DNA from: Lineus longissimus
Lineage: Eukaryota; Nemertea; Pilidiophora; Heteronemertea; Lineidae
Direction of reading: 5' to 3'
Assembly (NCBI RefSeq): GCF_910592395.1
Contig: NC_088315.1
Span: forward strand, 20,719,219-20,783,218
Length of the DNA stretch: 64,000 nucleotides
Each line of letters opens with the position of its first letter. Position 1 is the stretch's first letter. The notes beneath the pieces were generated by a model. It worked only from the letters and a program-made list of their open reading frames with translations, made no database searches and was not told where the DNA came from. A program made the position numbers and the translations under genes. Below, in pieces: positions 63,190 through 64,000 of the stretch.

Positions 63190-63546
63190 AACCTATTGGT
63201 ACAGAGTGACAAACTCCACCACTACACCGCCCCACTCAACAACCTATTGGTACAGAGTGACAAACTCCACCACTACACCGCCCCACTCAACAACCTATTG
63301 GTACAGAGTGACAAACTCCACCACTACACCGCCCCACTCAACAACCTATTGGTACAGAGTGACAAACTCCACCACTACACCGCCCCACTCAACAACCTAT
63401 TGGTACAGAGTAACAAACTCCACCACTACACCGCCCCACTCAACAACCTATTGGTACAGAGTGACAAACTCCACCACTACACCACCCCACTCAACAACCT
63501 ATTGGTACAGAGTAACAAACTCCACCACTACACCGCCCCACCCCAG
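63190..63546. repeat. 51-bp minisatellite, 7 copies
   Basis: Seven nearly identical 51-bp units beginning AACCTATTGGTACAGAGTGA. The unit equals 17 codons, so two plus-strand frames are open throughout. No flanking coding signal supports a protein. Confidence 0.95.
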
Positions 63547-64000
63547 CAGTTTCAAAGCTTACGACTGTCAATCAGCTGAGTGTGTTAGTTACGCAAGCAG
63601 ACGGAGGGCGGTTATTTGGTCAGGAAAAGATCACAGTGCAAGAGAAGAAGGTGGGGAGAGCCTGGTCAAACTTTCTACAAGCAAAGAATATCACACGGAT
63701 TTACCCTTCTTGGCTGACTGTTGAGACTGGAGGAAGTTTGGTAGAGGACGGTGCGCCCCCTGCAGAACGCCGGGTACCATAGGTCCTCCATGTTAGTAGG
63801 CTGTGACTCCATCGTGGAATGGAAGCCTGAGAAGAATACATGCATTTAGGAAGGTATATAAAACCAACGGGGTAACTACCACAGCAGGATGTTAACACCT
63901 GGTTATCTAACAAGGGGATGGAAAATGGCAGAACTTTCCCAACAATCCTATGGCCTTTGGTGTGATTTTCATCAGGCCAGATTACCAATAACACAGCCTA

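Noticed and set aside
63190-63724. 172-codon ORF over the 51-bp repeat
   Set aside because: Two frames are equally open, with no splice, start-context or family support.

Overview
This is a gene-dense stretch of animal nuclear DNA. Spliced genes with GT/AG introns, tRNA-derived and inverted-repeat elements, poly-C runs and about twenty minisatellites suggest a marine invertebrate; I cannot place the phylum from sequence alone. No bacterial, viral or CRISPR architecture is present.

Layout. (1) 1-1680 (+): 3' half of an SLC45-family sugar/proton transporter, cut by the window edge. (2) 1.7-9.7 kb: no convincing gene; minisatellites (67-bp and 85-bp units) and a broken retroelement fragment. 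(3) 9786-13084 (+): RAD51AP1 orthologue, eight exons. (4) 14792-16994 (-): Mediator subunit MED18, five exons, with a 78-bp minisatellite abutting one exon. (5) 17-27 kb: repeat-rich, with a hAT-like MITE, two inverted-repeat elements that each enclose a tRNA-like segment, a CCATGG palindrome array, and a possible small unidentified gene starting at 19311 (+). (6) 28598-37487 (-): ACSS3, thirteen exons, complete. (7) 37981-41942 (+): a gene coding for a YTH (m6A-reader type) domain fused to an RlaP-like nucleotidyltransferase, divergent from ACSS3 across a 493-bp gap. (8) 48749-61478 (-): an ORP5/ORP8-type oxysterol-binding protein (PH, ORD and C-terminal membrane anchor), apparently with a 6-kb 3' UTR ending near 42650. 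(9) 61.5-64 kb: upstream flank of that gene with a 51-bp minisatellite.

The genes are unrelated in pathway: transport, homologous recombination, transcription, propionate/acetate activation, and ER-plasma membrane lipid exchange. The strongest candidate for something undescribed is the YTH-nucleotidyltransferase fusion. It joins a module that reads modified RNA to a polymerase-beta-fold enzyme of the RNA-repair-associated RlaP type. In the same gene, the splice acceptor plus the catalytic-motif part of one exon has been tandemly copied four times. All exon models were built by hand from splice signals, reading-frame continuity and remembered family sequences; no alignment or transcript was available.
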